DNA from: DATEHQ01 sp035279525
Lineage (GTDB): Bacteria; Chloroflexota; Dormibacteria; Dormibacterales; Dormibacteraceae
Assembly: GCA_035279525.1 (NCBI GenBank)
Contig: DATEHQ010000182.1
Span: 9,058-73,057, forward strand
Direction of reading: 5' to 3'
Length of the DNA stretch: 64,000 nt
The notes under the pieces were generated by a model. That model ran no database searches and was not told the origin of the DNA. It saw nothing but the letters and a program-made list of their open reading frames with translations. A program made the translations under genes and the position numbers. Shown piece by piece: positions 41,968-50,691 of the stretch (the stretch's first letter is position 1; each line of letters starts with the position of its first letter).

Positions 41968-43758
41968 ATGAAGATCCATCTCGCGCGGGCCCTGCTCGGC
42001 CTGGTCGGGTGCTCCCTGATGACGCTGGCCACAGCCGCCCCCGCGCATGCCGACGAGGCCTGGACGATCACCTCCTTCCATTCGGAGATCGCCATCGGGA
42101 CCGATTCGATGCTGACCGTCCAGGAGGACATCCACGTCGATTTCGGCTCGCTCCAGAAGCACGGCATCTTCCGCACCATCCCGCTCCGGTACCGCTACGA
42201 CGACACCCGCGACCGCTACTACCTCCTTCACGTCATCTCGGTCACCGACGGTCTGAGACAGCTCACCTACACCACGTCGATCGATAGCGACAACGAGGTG
42301 ATCAAGATCGGCGACCCGACCTTCCTGGTCACGGGGATGAACCGGTACGTCATCACCTACACCGTCCGCGGCGCGATGAACTCGTTCTCCGACCACGACG
42401 AGCTTTCCTGGAACGTCGACGGCGCGCTGTGGCCTGTGCCGAAGCAGTCTGTCAGCGCAACCATCGCCTTTCCAGGCACAGCGCTCGAGGCCGCGGCGTG
42501 CTACCAGGGACCGACCGGCTCGCGCGACCCCTGCGGCCACACCAACACCTCGAGCACGATCGACTTCGCCACCACGCGCCTGCTGGCATCGGGCGAGCAG
42601 ATGACGATCGTCGCGGGGTTGAGGAAGGGGTTCGTCCACGTGCCGCCCCCGCTGCTCGAGCCGCGCCGCCGCCAGTTCCCGGCTGACGCCTTCGACATCA
42701 CTCCCCTGACGGTCGGCGCGAGCCTGGCGGTATTCGTCGCCGGCGTCGCCCTGGTCGTGTGGATGTGGTGGCTGCACGGCCGCGACCGCGCCTACATCGG
42801 CCACTACTACTCCGGCCCCGACACGCGCGTCCACGCCGCGCCACTTTTCGACCACGACCCGGTGGTGGTCGAGTTCGGGCCGCCCCAGGGTATGCGTCCG
42901 GCACAGCTCGGGCTGCTGCTCGACGAGAGCGCGGACGCCAAGGACGTGACCGCCTCGATCGTCGACCTCGCCGTCCGTGGCAACCTCACGATCAGCGAGG
43001 TGCCGGGTCAGAAGGACTGGCTCTTCACCTGGAAGGGTGGCGAGGTGACCAGCCTGCAGCAGTACGAGAAGACGCTGCTCGACGGCATCTTCGCCGGTCG
43101 CCAGCAGGTCAAGCTGTCGGAGCTGCGCGGCTCCTTTGCGCCATCCCTGAGGCTGGTCGAGAGCCAGATCTACTCCGACGCGATGGCTCGCCACCTCTTC
43201 ACCACGCGGCCGGACTGGGCGCGCGGCGGGTGGGGATGCCTCGGGGTGGGCATCATCGGGCTCGGCTTCGCGCTGACATTCCTCCTGGGCGTCGCGTTCG
43301 GCTGGGGGTTGATCGGGTTCGCGGTGGCCCTGGCCGGCGGGGTGCTGGCCGGGATGCACCGCGCCATGCCGCAGCGCTCCGCGGCCGGGCGCGACCTCAT
43401 GCAGCACGCGCTCGGCTTCCGCCTGTACATGACGACGGCGGAGAAGTACAGGCAGCAGTTCGCGGCGAAGGCCGACATCTTCACCCAGCTGCTGCCGTAC
43501 GCCATCGTCTTCGGCTGCGTCACCCTCTGGGCCAAGGCGTTCGAAGGAATCGACATCGCGGCCGGGGGCGGCGCCGGGTGGTACTCGGGTGCCGGGCCCT
43601 TCCAGGCCGCCGTCCTGGCGAGCTCCCTGGAGACGATGAACACCAACATCTCGAGCGCGATCTCCTACACGCCGCCGAGCTCCGGGAGCTCGAGCGGCTT
43701 CGGGGGCGGGGGGTTCTCGGGCGGTGGTGGTGGCGGCGGCGGCGGCGGTTCCTGGTAG
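41968..43758 (+). CDS. DUF2207 membrane protein
   Basis: The 596-residue protein has a signal peptide ending near AAPAHADEAW (about residue 28). A DUF2207 beta-rich extracellular domain follows (DSMLTVQEDIHVDFGSLQKH, GIFRTIPLRYRYDD). A transmembrane helix lies near 250-270. A cytosolic region with the family segment MRPAQLGLLLDESADAKDVT follows. Two closely spaced helices near 425-465 come next, and a Gly/Ser-rich tail ends GGGGGGGSW. The family's function is unknown. It is divergent from typA. Only the portion from 41968 is the gene; the long open frame upstream is antisense to typA. Confidence 0.9.
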   Translation: MKIHLARALLGLVGCSLMTLATAAPAHADEAWTITSFHSEIAIGTDSMLTVQEDIHVDFGSLQKHGIFRTIPLRYRYDDTRDRYYLLHVISVTDGLRQLTYTTSIDSDNEVIKIGDPTFLVTGMNRYVITYTVRGAMNSFSDHDELSWNVDGALWPVPKQSVSATIAFPGTALEAAACYQGPTGSRDPCGHTNTSSTIDFATTRLLASGEQMTIVAGLRKGFVHVPPPLLEPRRRQFPADAFDITPLTVGASLAVFVAGVALVVWMWWLHGRDRAYIGHYYSGPDTRVHAAPLFDHDPVVVEFGPPQGMRPAQLGLLLDESADAKDVTASIVDLAVRGNLTISEVPGQKDWLFTWKGGEVTSLQQYEKTLLDGIFAGRQQVKLSELRGSFAPSLRLVESQIYSDAMARHLFTTRPDWARGGWGCLGVGIIGLGFALTFLLGVAFGWGLIGFAVALAGGVLAGMHRAMPQRSAAGRDLMQHALGFRLYMTTAEKYRQQFAAKADIFTQLLPYAIVFGCVTLWAKAFEGIDIAAGGGAGWYSGAGPFQAAVLASSLETMNTNISSAISYTPPSSGSSSGFGGGGFSGGGGGGGGGGSW

Positions 43759-43860
43759 CCCCGCGCTTGCAAAGCCCGGTTGGTTCGGATTCAATTTGAC
43801 CTGAGCTGACCGGAGCGCCCCGTGATTGAGGCGCGGGGGCGCCGGCGGCCTTGGGGAGTG

Positions 43861-45789
43861 ATGGCAATGCTGCTGGCTTTTCACCAGGTCTATCAGCCCG
43901 TCATCGACAGCATCCTGCTCTCGGCGCTGGTCGCCGGACTGCCGCTGTATGTGCTTTTCGTCATGCTCGCCGTCCTTCGCCTGCCCGCCTGGTTGAGCGC
44001 GCTTGCCTCGCTTGTGGTGGCGGCGCTGCTCGGGTGGATCGTCTGGGGCATGCCGTTCGGCATCACGCTCGGCGCCACGACAGAGGGCATGGCTTTCGGG
44101 CTCTGGCCCATCAGCTGGATCGTGCTCAACGCGATCGTCTTCCACAACCTGACCGTGGCGAGCGGCGACTTCGACGTGATCAAACGCTCGCTGACGCGGC
44201 TCACCCGTGACCGCCGGCTTCAGGCCCTGCTCATCGCGTTCAGCTTCGGCGCGCTGCTCGAGGGCATCGCCGGATTCGGCGCGCCGGTGGCGATCAGCGC
44301 CTCGATCCTGGCGAGCCTGGGCTTCGAACCCGTGACGGCGGCGGTCCTGTCACTGCTCGCCAACACCGCCCCGGTGGCGTTCGGCTCGATCGGCATCCCG
44401 GTCGTGACGCTGGGCGGCCTGGTGGCGCCGATCCTGCACAAGGATCCGACCCAGACCACGCTCGCCCTCTCGGCGATGGTGGGCAGGCAGCTTCCGCTCT
44501 TCTCGATCATCATCCCCGCCTACCTGATCGTGGTCCTGGCCGGGTGGAGGCGGATGAGAGAGATCCTGCCGGCGGTGCTGGTCTGCGGCGTGTCGTTCGC
44601 GGTCGTCCAGTTCCTGGTCGCGAACTTCGTCGGCCCCCAGCTGACGGACATCATCGCCGCGCTCGTCTCGATGGGATGCCTGGCGCTGCTGCTGCGGTTC
44701 TGGAGGCCGAAAGAGGTCTGGCAGTTCGCGCACGAGACGCCGACCGCCGCGGTGGCTGAACGAGGTCCCGGCGCAGCCGGCAGGCCGCGCGAGGCGGACC
44801 TTCCGGGACAGGCGGCCCGCGGTGCGGCATCGCCGTTCGACGTCGCGGACTCTCCCGGCCGCGTCCTCCGGGCGTACGCGATGTACCTCGTGCTGGTGAT
44901 CGTGATCCTGGTCGGTCAGATGGGCAACCTGCCGTTCTGGGCCGGCAAGCCGGTGGGCGACCCGAAGACCGCGCTGGGCACTCCGTGGAACATCACGGCC
45001 GACCTCAACTGCGGTGCGCCCGCCTACAAGCTGTGCCTGCTGCCGTGGGTCGGGCCCGATCCGGCGAAGGATCGCCAGGCGTTCAAGTTCCCGGTCTGGA
45101 ACTTCTACTGGCCCGGCACGTACCAGCTCAACGCAAAGGGCGCGCCGGTGTCGCTGGTCTTCAACGAAAAGCCGATCGTCAAAACCTCGACCGCGTACAC
45201 CAATCCGTTCAAGTGGGACTTCCTCGCCGCGGCGGGCTCGCTGGTCCTCTACGCCGACGTGATCGCGTTCCTGCTGATGCTCGGCATGGGCGCGCGGCTC
45301 AACTTTTTCACGGTTTACGCCCGTACTGTGAGACAGCTCGCGTTGCCGATCCTGACCATCGCCTTCATCCTCGGCATCGCCTACGTAATGAACTACTCAG
45401 GTATGACTTCGAGCCTTGCCATCGCGCTGTCGAAGACCGGCTTCATATTCCCGTTCGTCGCCGCGTTCCTCGGGTGGCTTGGCGTCTTTCTCACCGGGAG
45501 CGATACGTCGTCCAACACGCTGTTCGGACCTCTGCAGGCGCAGACGGCTCAGCAGCTGGGCAACGTCAGCCCGATCCTCACGGCCGCGACCAACTCGTCA
45601 GGCGGCGTGATGGGCAAGATGATCAGCCCTCAGAACCTGTCGGTCGGCGCGGCCGGCGTGAACAAGGTAGGCGCGGAGGGCGAGATCTTCCGCCGCGTCA
45701 TCCGCTACAGCCTGATCCTGACCGCCGCGGTCGGCGTGGTGGCGATGATCGAGGCCTACGTGATCCCGGCGATCATTCCGTCGCCCTAG
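43861..45789 (+). CDS. lctP: L-lactate permease family transporter
   Basis: The 642-residue protein is an LctP/LldP-type proton-coupled lactate or glycolate permease with roughly 13 helices. Family segments are FSFGALLEGIAGFGAPVAI, NTAPVAFGSIGIPVVTLGGL and FLGWLGVFLTGSDTSSNTLF. GPLQAQTAQQLG and SSGGVMGKMISPQNLSVGAA follow. It is longer than typical LctP (about 550) because of an Ala/Gly/Arg-rich loop near residue 300 and a long outer loop near 360-450 with two Cys. The start is ATG 43861 or 43867, preceded by GGGGAG. It overlaps the convergent DUF5519 gene by 17 bp. Confidence 0.92.
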   Translation: MAMLLAFHQVYQPVIDSILLSALVAGLPLYVLFVMLAVLRLPAWLSALASLVVAALLGWIVWGMPFGITLGATTEGMAFGLWPISWIVLNAIVFHNLTVASGDFDVIKRSLTRLTRDRRLQALLIAFSFGALLEGIAGFGAPVAISASILASLGFEPVTAAVLSLLANTAPVAFGSIGIPVVTLGGLVAPILHKDPTQTTLALSAMVGRQLPLFSIIIPAYLIVVLAGWRRMREILPAVLVCGVSFAVVQFLVANFVGPQLTDIIAALVSMGCLALLLRFWRPKEVWQFAHETPTAAVAERGPGAAGRPREADLPGQAARGAASPFDVADSPGRVLRAYAMYLVLVIVILVGQMGNLPFWAGKPVGDPKTALGTPWNITADLNCGAPAYKLCLLPWVGPDPAKDRQAFKFPVWNFYWPGTYQLNAKGAPVSLVFNEKPIVKTSTAYTNPFKWDFLAAAGSLVLYADVIAFLLMLGMGARLNFFTVYARTVRQLALPILTIAFILGIAYVMNYSGMTSSLAIALSKTGFIFPFVAAFLGWLGVFLTGSDTSSNTLFGPLQAQTAQQLGNVSPILTAATNSSGGVMGKMISPQNLSVGAAGVNKVGAEGEIFRRVIRYSLILTAAVGVVAMIEAYVIPAIIPSP

Positions 45790-46102
45790 CCTTCGCGGCG
45801 ATGTAGCGCTCGTACTGCAGCCGGAAGAGCTCGATCACTGATCGGGCGTCTTCCGGCCCGGTGATCCACACGCTGACCCAGCCGGTATCGGGCAGGACAT
45901 GGTGCGGCTGGGCGCGTCCCGCCTGGATCATCTCGTCGTGCAGCTTGCGAGGCAAGGGGAGATCAGCCAGGCGATCGCCGTGGACGTGGCCCATCTCCTT
46001 TCGCCCGACCCGGTACTCGACGCCTCCGAATCGATGCGGATACGCGTCGACGCCCTCCCATGAGGTGACCTCTTCGCGAATCAGCTCACCGGCGCGCTTC
46101 AT
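45773..46102 (-). CDS. DUF5519 (luciferase-domain) protein
   Basis: The 109-residue protein matches the small luciferase-like DUF5519 family: GVEYRVGRKEMGHVHGDRLA, DLPLPRKLHDEMI, AQPHHVLPDTGWVSVWI, and SVIELFRLQYERY at the end. It is soluble and single-domain. The family has no established enzymatic role and no link to light production. It is convergent with the lactate permease and divergent from the GMC oxidoreductase. Confidence 0.8.
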   Translation of the reverse strand: MKRAGELIREEVTSWEGVDAYPHRFGGVEYRVGRKEMGHVHGDRLADLPLPRKLHDEMIQAGRAQPHHVLPDTGWVSVWITGPEDARSVIELFRLQYERYIAAKARATE

Positions 46103-46123
46103 TTCCGTCCATCATCATCCGGC

Positions 46124-47788
46124 GTGTACGACTTTATCGTCGTCGGCTCGGGCTTCGGCGGGTCGGTCTCCGCGCTGCGCCTCGCCGAGAAGGGTTACCG
46201 GGTCGCGGTGCTGGAGGCGGGCAAACGTTTCACGCCCGACGACTTCGCGAAGACGAACTGGAACCTGCGCCGCTATCTATGGATGCCCCGACTCTTCTGC
46301 CACGGCATCATGCGACTCACGCTGCTCCGCGAGGCGTTGGTCGGATCGGGCTCCGGTGTAGGCGGCGGCAGCCTGGTGTACGCCAACACGCTGCCGGTCC
46401 CCGGCGCAGATGTTTTCACGCGTCCCGAGTGGCCCGCCGGCCTGAACGAAGACGCCCTGCGCCCGCATTACGCGACGGCCGAGCGAATGCTGGGCGCGAC
46501 CACCAACCCGCGGCTGACGCAGGCGGACCTGGTGATGAAAGAGTGTGCAGAGGAGATGGGCAAGGCGGAGACGTTCGCCCCGACCGAGGTGGCCGTCTTC
46601 TTCGGCGAACCTGGCAAGACGGTGGCGGATCCCTTCTTCGGCGGCGCTGGTCCGGATCGCGCGGGTTGTGTGTTCTGCGGCGGCTGTATCGTCGGTTGCC
46701 GCCACAACGCCAAGAACACGCTCGACAAAAACTACCTGTACCTGGCCGAGAAGCTGGGCGTCGAGGTCTACGCGGAGACCCAGGTCGACCGCGTTGAAGC
46801 GCTTGCAGTGGGATACAGGCTGATGAGCTTTCGCAGCACTGGTCTGTTCGGTCGCGGCGGCAGGGCGTGGCTGGCGAAGAACGTGGTCCTCGCGGCGGGC
46901 GTGCTTGGCACTGTCGAGCTCCTGCTGCGAGCTCGCGAACGGGGTTCGCTGCCGCGCCTCTCGCCCGCCGTCGGGCAACGCGTGCGAACGAACAGCGAGG
47001 CGATCGTCGGCGCAACGTCGCGTAAAAGGCACGCGGATTTCACCGACGGGATCGCGATCACCTCAGGCATCCATCCCGACGAGGTCACGCACATTCAACC
47101 CGTCCGCTATCCACGCGGCTCGGACTTCATCGCGCTCCTGGCCAAACCCCTGACGGACGGCGGCCCAGGACTCCCGCGCCCCCTTCGCTTCTTCAGGAAC
47201 TGCCTTACGCATCCGGGCGACCTCGCCCGCTCGATCCTGCCGTTCGGCTGGGCACAGCGGACGATCCTCCTGCTTGTCATGCAGACCACCGAAAACCACT
47301 TCCGGCTGGTCCTGAAGCGGAGATGGTTCTGGCCTTTCCGAAGTGCCCTCGCGTCAACTCCGGCGGAGGCGGGTGGCCGGCACTCTCCCTCCTACATCCC
47401 GATCGCCAACGACATGGCGCGCCGGGTGGCGAGGAAGATCGACGGCTGGCCGTCGAGCTCGATCAACGAGGTGCTCTTCGACATCCCGAGCACCGCTCAC
47501 ATCCTCGGCGGCGCCGTGATCGGCAGCGACCCGCAGACCGCGGTCTGCGACGAGCGCCATGAGGCGTTCGGTCATCCCGGATTGTTCGTGATCGACGGCT
47601 CGTCCGTCCCGGTGAACCTGGGCGTGAACCCGGCGCTCACAATCACTGCACTGGCCGAGCACGCGATGAGCCTGGTCTCGCCGCGAACCACGGCCGACGG
47701 ACCGGGGGGTGCCGGTTCAAAGCCTGCGATTGGCCTTCGGGCCTCGCCTGAAACCCAAGGACCGAACATGGATTCGCAGCGGCAATAG
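46124..47788 (+). CDS. GMC-family (cholesterol-oxidase-like) oxidoreductase
   Basis: This 554-residue FAD enzyme opens with YDFIVVGSGFGGSVSALRLA (FAD Rossmann motif, residues 2-21). It contains GSGSGVGGGSLVYANTL and the Cys-rich CVFCGGCIVGCRHNAKNTLD. It ends with the GMC_C segments DIPSTAHILGGAVIGSDP and LFVIDGSSVPVNLGVNPALT. This subgroup resembles bacterial cholesterol oxidase-like and large-alcohol dehydrogenase proteins; the Cys-rich motif suggests electron transfer rather than oxygen use. There is no export signal. The substrate is unknown. It is the last gene before the accessory island. Confidence 0.87.
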   Translation: MYDFIVVGSGFGGSVSALRLAEKGYRVAVLEAGKRFTPDDFAKTNWNLRRYLWMPRLFCHGIMRLTLLREALVGSGSGVGGGSLVYANTLPVPGADVFTRPEWPAGLNEDALRPHYATAERMLGATTNPRLTQADLVMKECAEEMGKAETFAPTEVAVFFGEPGKTVADPFFGGAGPDRAGCVFCGGCIVGCRHNAKNTLDKNYLYLAEKLGVEVYAETQVDRVEALAVGYRLMSFRSTGLFGRGGRAWLAKNVVLAAGVLGTVELLLRARERGSLPRLSPAVGQRVRTNSEAIVGATSRKRHADFTDGIAITSGIHPDEVTHIQPVRYPRGSDFIALLAKPLTDGGPGLPRPLRFFRNCLTHPGDLARSILPFGWAQRTILLLVMQTTENHFRLVLKRRWFWPFRSALASTPAEAGGRHSPSYIPIANDMARRVARKIDGWPSSSINEVLFDIPSTAHILGGAVIGSDPQTAVCDERHEAFGHPGLFVIDGSSVPVNLGVNPALTITALAEHAMSLVSPRTTADGPGGAGSKPAIGLRASPETQGPNMDSQRQ

Positions 47789-47804
47789 GGTACGTACTAG
47801 TCAA

Positions 47805-47854
47805 CAAAGTCGCTAAAGTTGACAAACTCGCGATCGAAGGCTAAAGTGTGTCCA
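47805..47854 (+). promoter_or_regulatory. Leaderless promoter with overlapping inverted repeats for the island regulator
   Basis: A near-perfect sigma-70 promoter has TTGACA (47819-47824), a 17-bp spacer and TAAAGT (47842-47847), with the ATG only 7 nt further. AGTCAAC and GTTGACA arms flank AAAGTCGCTAAA just upstream. AGTTGACAAACT, itself a short inverted repeat, covers the -35 box. This is the layout of an autoregulated operator for the HTH protein downstream. Confidence 0.75.
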
Positions 47855-48115
47855 ATGGCAGCTGCGATCCCGACCCTGCTCAATGTTCGTGAGACTGCAC
47901 GGCGGCTCGGCGTCTCCGAGGCGACGGTCCGGAACTGGGCTAACCGAGGTGTGCTGCGAGCTGGCCGCCTTCCGGGCTCTGGCTTTCGACGCTTTGACGT
48001 CGGCCAGATAGAGCGTATGCGGCAGGAGATGCTCACCCAACTAGCGCCCTTCGATGAAGGCCCAGTGATTGAGCGACCGGCGCGTGGCCGAATCGTTCGT
48101 GGGGACGACGACTGA
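47855..48115 (+). CDS. Excisionase/MerR-type helix-turn-helix protein
   Basis: The 86-residue protein consists of a winged helix-turn-helix (LLNVRETARRLGVSEATVRN, then WANRGVLRAGRLPGSGFRRF) and a short acidic-basic tail. Such proteins act as excisionases, small regulators or antitoxins. The perfect promoter with palindromes over it suggests self-repression. The unknown 185-residue gene follows after 15 nt, so the two form a regulator-effector pair resembling a toxin-antitoxin unit. It sits at the left end of the lower-G+C island. Confidence 0.85.
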   Translation: MAAAIPTLLNVRETARRLGVSEATVRNWANRGVLRAGRLPGSGFRRFDVGQIERMRQEMLTQLAPFDEGPVIERPARGRIVRGDDD

Positions 48116-48130
48116 AGCTAGAGTTGGCCG

Positions 48131-48688
48131 GTGCCGGAGATCCGACCCGCCGACGCGGCGTATTACGAAATACGGATCCCGCACCTGAGCCAGGGCGACA
48201 TCTTCCGAGAGGTTCCGCTCGCGTACCCGGTCCCTGGACAGATCGTTGAGCAGCAGACGAGCGGCGGTGTCCGTCACTTTCTGGCCGGTCCCTTGGAGAT
48301 CGGGCCGGCCATGCTCATCACGCCAACCTGCTCCATGCGGGCGCAGAAGGAACCGGGAAAATATGCGCATCCCGTGCGCACGCTGGTTCCGATCATGCCG
48401 ATCGAATGGTTACTCGAGAAAGAATTACTGGACGACAGCAAGATCGGGCTCGTACGCAAGTACGACGGCCTGATCAACTACATGTACCTTCCCCAGCATG
48501 ATGCCAGCGGCCTGCCCGAGAGCCTAGCTCTCCTGTACATGCCCGTGACCATGCACCACGAGATCATCGACGGCCTACGAACCACCCAACTTGCTGCCGA
48601 AGGCGCTCGCCAACTCCACCGCAAGCTGGTGTGGTTCGAAACCTCGTGGCAGGAACCGCGCGCTACGTTCGATCCGGCACTCGATTAG
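48131..48688 (+). CDS. Unknown protein paired with the HTH regulator
   Basis: I do not recognise this 185-residue protein. It is soluble with no signal or membrane helix. Notable segments are IPHLSQGDIFREVPLAYP (residues 14-31), MLITPTCSMRAQ, HPVRTLVPIMPIEWLLE and LPESLALLYMPVTMHHEII. The SQGDIF opening and ITPTC are reminiscent of a loosely defined family that has SHDC at that place. It has its own TAGAGT box 6 nt before the GTG, so it can be made without the regulator. Its codon use is less G+C-rich than the surrounding chromosome. Toxin, phage-defence or house-cleaning roles are all possible. Confidence 0.65.
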   Translation: MPEIRPADAAYYEIRIPHLSQGDIFREVPLAYPVPGQIVEQQTSGGVRHFLAGPLEIGPAMLITPTCSMRAQKEPGKYAHPVRTLVPIMPIEWLLEKELLDDSKIGLVRKYDGLINYMYLPQHDASGLPESLALLYMPVTMHHEIIDGLRTTQLAAEGARQLHRKLVWFETSWQEPRATFDPALD

Positions 48689-48735
48689 AACGAGGCCGTT
48701 CCCTTGCGGCTCTTTGATACCCAGCACGGCAGACC

Positions 48736-49839
48736 TCACATGCGAGCCAGCAGATCTGCCTTCTTTGTCGCGAACTCCTCATCGGTGAGTAGCCCGTTGT
48801 CGCGCAGCTCAGCAAGCTGCTTGATCTTGCCGGGAATATCTTCGACTGGGGGCGAGCTAGGTGCGGCCATCGACTGAGAACCGATTCCGCGACGCTGCCT
48901 TGCGGCACTGGACGCATCTTGCATCTTCTGCGCGAGACCCGGTGCCTTGTCAGTCTCAAAGACGAGAGCCAATCGACGGGAGCCGTCATCGTATTCAACG
49001 TTCAGGTACTGGTGGTGATGGCCGGCTTGCTTCTTCCAGGCGAACGCGAACACGCCGACTGCGAGCAACCGAGTTGCCGTGACACGACGCTCGATTTCGT
49101 TCTGTGTCTGAGCCATGGCGGAGACAAAGGCCAGGTCGTACTGCGCTTGCTTGAAGCCGGACCGTAGTTGCAGGAAGTCACCAGAGAGCGAAAGCCCGAC
49201 CTTGCTTCCTGGCTTGAAGTCGGGAGATCCGCCGACCAACTCGATTCCCATGATGCTTAAGGGCACTGATGGCGCCTTCGTCTTTGACGGTGGGACCCCC
49301 AGGCCTTGGGCGATCGGCAGTGAGTCTGGCGCCAACAGGCCACCGTGGGCAGTGAAGTCAGAGACCACCCCGGCAGCATCGCCGCATGAAAAGACAAAGT
49401 CTTCAACATGACCATCTGACGCCGTACACGAAATCCGAAACTGATCCGGGCCGAGGAGCGCCGCCCTCGCCCCAGCGAGTGGGTAATCGCCGGTTTTGAA
49501 GCCGGCTCGGAAGGTGATCTTGCGTCCCTCCATGACAGGCAGCACAACGGCACCCACGTGCCAGCCAGAAGGTCCAGAGACCAACTTGGCAACGTTGGTG
49601 ATGCCGGTCAAACGCACCTTGCCCTTGACGACGAGATCTTGAGTAGCCGCGTCCGTTAAAGGTGAAGAGAGCTCGGCAGACGTGGCAACAGCTGACTTCT
49701 CGCCGTCTGTGCTTGGCGCCGCATCGGCACTATCACCATCCGAGGGTCCTTCCGACGCTGGAATCCATGTTGTGCCGTCCCACCACCACTGACGGTCCGC
49801 GGACCACTGCGGGGCCGCGCTACTAGACGAGTCGTCCAT
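48736..49839 (-). CDS. DUF2510- and SHOCT-domain protein
   Basis: The 367-residue protein starts with a DUF2510-like module (QWSADRQWWWDGTTWIPA, residues 11-28). It continues through an acidic Ser-rich linker to a beta-rich middle region of unknown family. It ends in a SHOCT domain (QLAELRDNGLLTDEEFATKK). SHOCT is a short oligomerisation motif common at protein C-termini. ATG 49839 is preceded by GAGGAAAGG; the longer frame to 49896 is less likely. A hydrophobic stretch near residue 270 (LLAVGVFAFAW) is too short for a clear membrane helix. Less biased codon use suggests horizontal transfer with its neighbours. Confidence 0.72.
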   Translation of the reverse strand: MDDSSSSAAPQWSADRQWWWDGTTWIPASEGPSDGDSADAAPSTDGEKSAVATSAELSSPLTDAATQDLVVKGKVRLTGITNVAKLVSGPSGWHVGAVVLPVMEGRKITFRAGFKTGDYPLAGARAALLGPDQFRISCTASDGHVEDFVFSCGDAAGVVSDFTAHGGLLAPDSLPIAQGLGVPPSKTKAPSVPLSIMGIELVGGSPDFKPGSKVGLSLSGDFLQLRSGFKQAQYDLAFVSAMAQTQNEIERRVTATRLLAVGVFAFAWKKQAGHHHQYLNVEYDDGSRRLALVFETDKAPGLAQKMQDASSAARQRRGIGSQSMAAPSSPPVEDIPGKIKQLAELRDNGLLTDEEFATKKADLLARM

Positions 49840-49899
49840 CCTTTCCTCAAAGAACCGCTGCCGGATTGCCGCTAGCTTAGTGGAGCCGATTTCCACTCA

Positions 49900-50440
49900 C
49901 TAATAAGGTGCACAAGTCTCGAAGTCGCGGTGGAGGTCGCCCTTGTCCAGGTGGACGTAGCGCACGACCATCACGTAGATCGTGTGACCGAGGATCCGGC
50001 GCAGCCGTTCGATCTCACCGCCACGTCGCAGACACTCGGTGGCGAAGGTGTGGCGGAATTTGTGGCGTAGACGCGAAAGCCCAGGCGGCGATGAAGGCGA
50101 CCAAAGAGGTGGGTCTACACAACCGACCGTTACCGGCGTGCCATGCGACAGGACGAGCAGCCGATCTGACGCACAGTCCGGCGATTGGCGTAGCGGACCA
50201 GCACGCGGCGCAGCTGCCGGCTGCCGGGTACCCGCTGGAACTTAGCTCCCTTGCCGCGTTTGATCTTCAAAAGGCGGCATCGCCGTCGTCCTCGGTGCCT
50301 CCAAGGTCAGGGCGCATAGCTCCTTGGCCAGGCAGCGCTTGAACTCATGCCCGGTCAGCTCGGACAGGATCTTGGCCGAGCCGTAACGCTCGTACCGCTC
50401 CCGTTGGTCCGCGACTGGCTGCTCGAGCTTCAGGTCCGCG
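49900..50440 (-). pseudogene. Decayed tyrosine recombinase (integrase)
   Basis: Three reverse-strand fragments in different frames add up to the C-terminal half of a phage-type integrase. The last (about 50070-49900) reads LRHKFRHTFATECLRRGG, then RRILGHTIYVMVVRYVHL, giving the HxxR, LGH and Tyr catalytic signatures. A middle piece (about 50263-50130) reads IKRGKGAKFQRVPGSRQLRR, like the beta-hairpin KGxKxRxVP segment. A third piece is LEQPVADQRERYERYGSAKI. Stops and frameshifts separate them, so no enzyme can be made. It lies about 130 bp from the 3' end of tRNA-Leu(CAA), a usual integration target. Confidence 0.82.
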
Positions 50441-50569
50441 GCCGGAGCCAGCGGACGATCGCGCCAGACGCCGACCCCCAGGGACCGGGTTCCGAATTCA
50501 ATCTAGCCTTGAGGCGCGCTCCCGAAAAGCACAGTAACGGTGCCGCCAGGGCCAGCCGTTAGACATGCG

Positions 50570-50656
50570 TGGTGCCGAGAGCGGGAGTCGAACCCGCACG
50601 TCCTTGCGGACATCGGTTTTTGAGACCGACGCGTCTGCCTGTTCCGCCACCTCGGC
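50570..50656 (-). tRNA. tRNA-Leu(CAA)
   Basis: This 87-nt class II tRNA has acceptor stem GCCGAGG/TCTCGGC, anticodon stem TCGGT/ACCGA with loop CTCAAAA (CAA), a long variable arm, T loop GTTCGACTC and an encoded CCA. Its 3' end faces the integrase remnant. Confidence 0.97.
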
Positions 50657-50691
50657 GACGTCCTGGCGAGCCACGACCATACCATTGGCCG

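Noticed and set aside
39937..43758. A single 1273-codon plus-strand ORF
   Set aside because: Its first 670 codons are antisense to typA, whose GTPase motifs are unmistakable. The real gene (DUF2207) starts at 41968 with a signal peptide.
40066..44145. A 1359-codon minus-strand ORF
   Set aside because: Only the part from about 41937 downward is typA. The upstream portion is antisense to the DUF2207 gene and has no recognisable motifs.
47700..47860. An attachment-site copy (duplicated tRNA-Leu 3' end) at the left edge of the island
   Set aside because: I compared the 3' end of tRNA-Leu(CAA) with this stretch by eye and found no convincing direct repeat. The far boundary has probably decayed or lies elsewhere.
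50569..50691. An N-terminal extension of the AMIN-like lipoprotein
   Set aside because: The open frame runs through tRNA-Leu(CAA). The lipoprotein signal starts exactly at ATG 50692.
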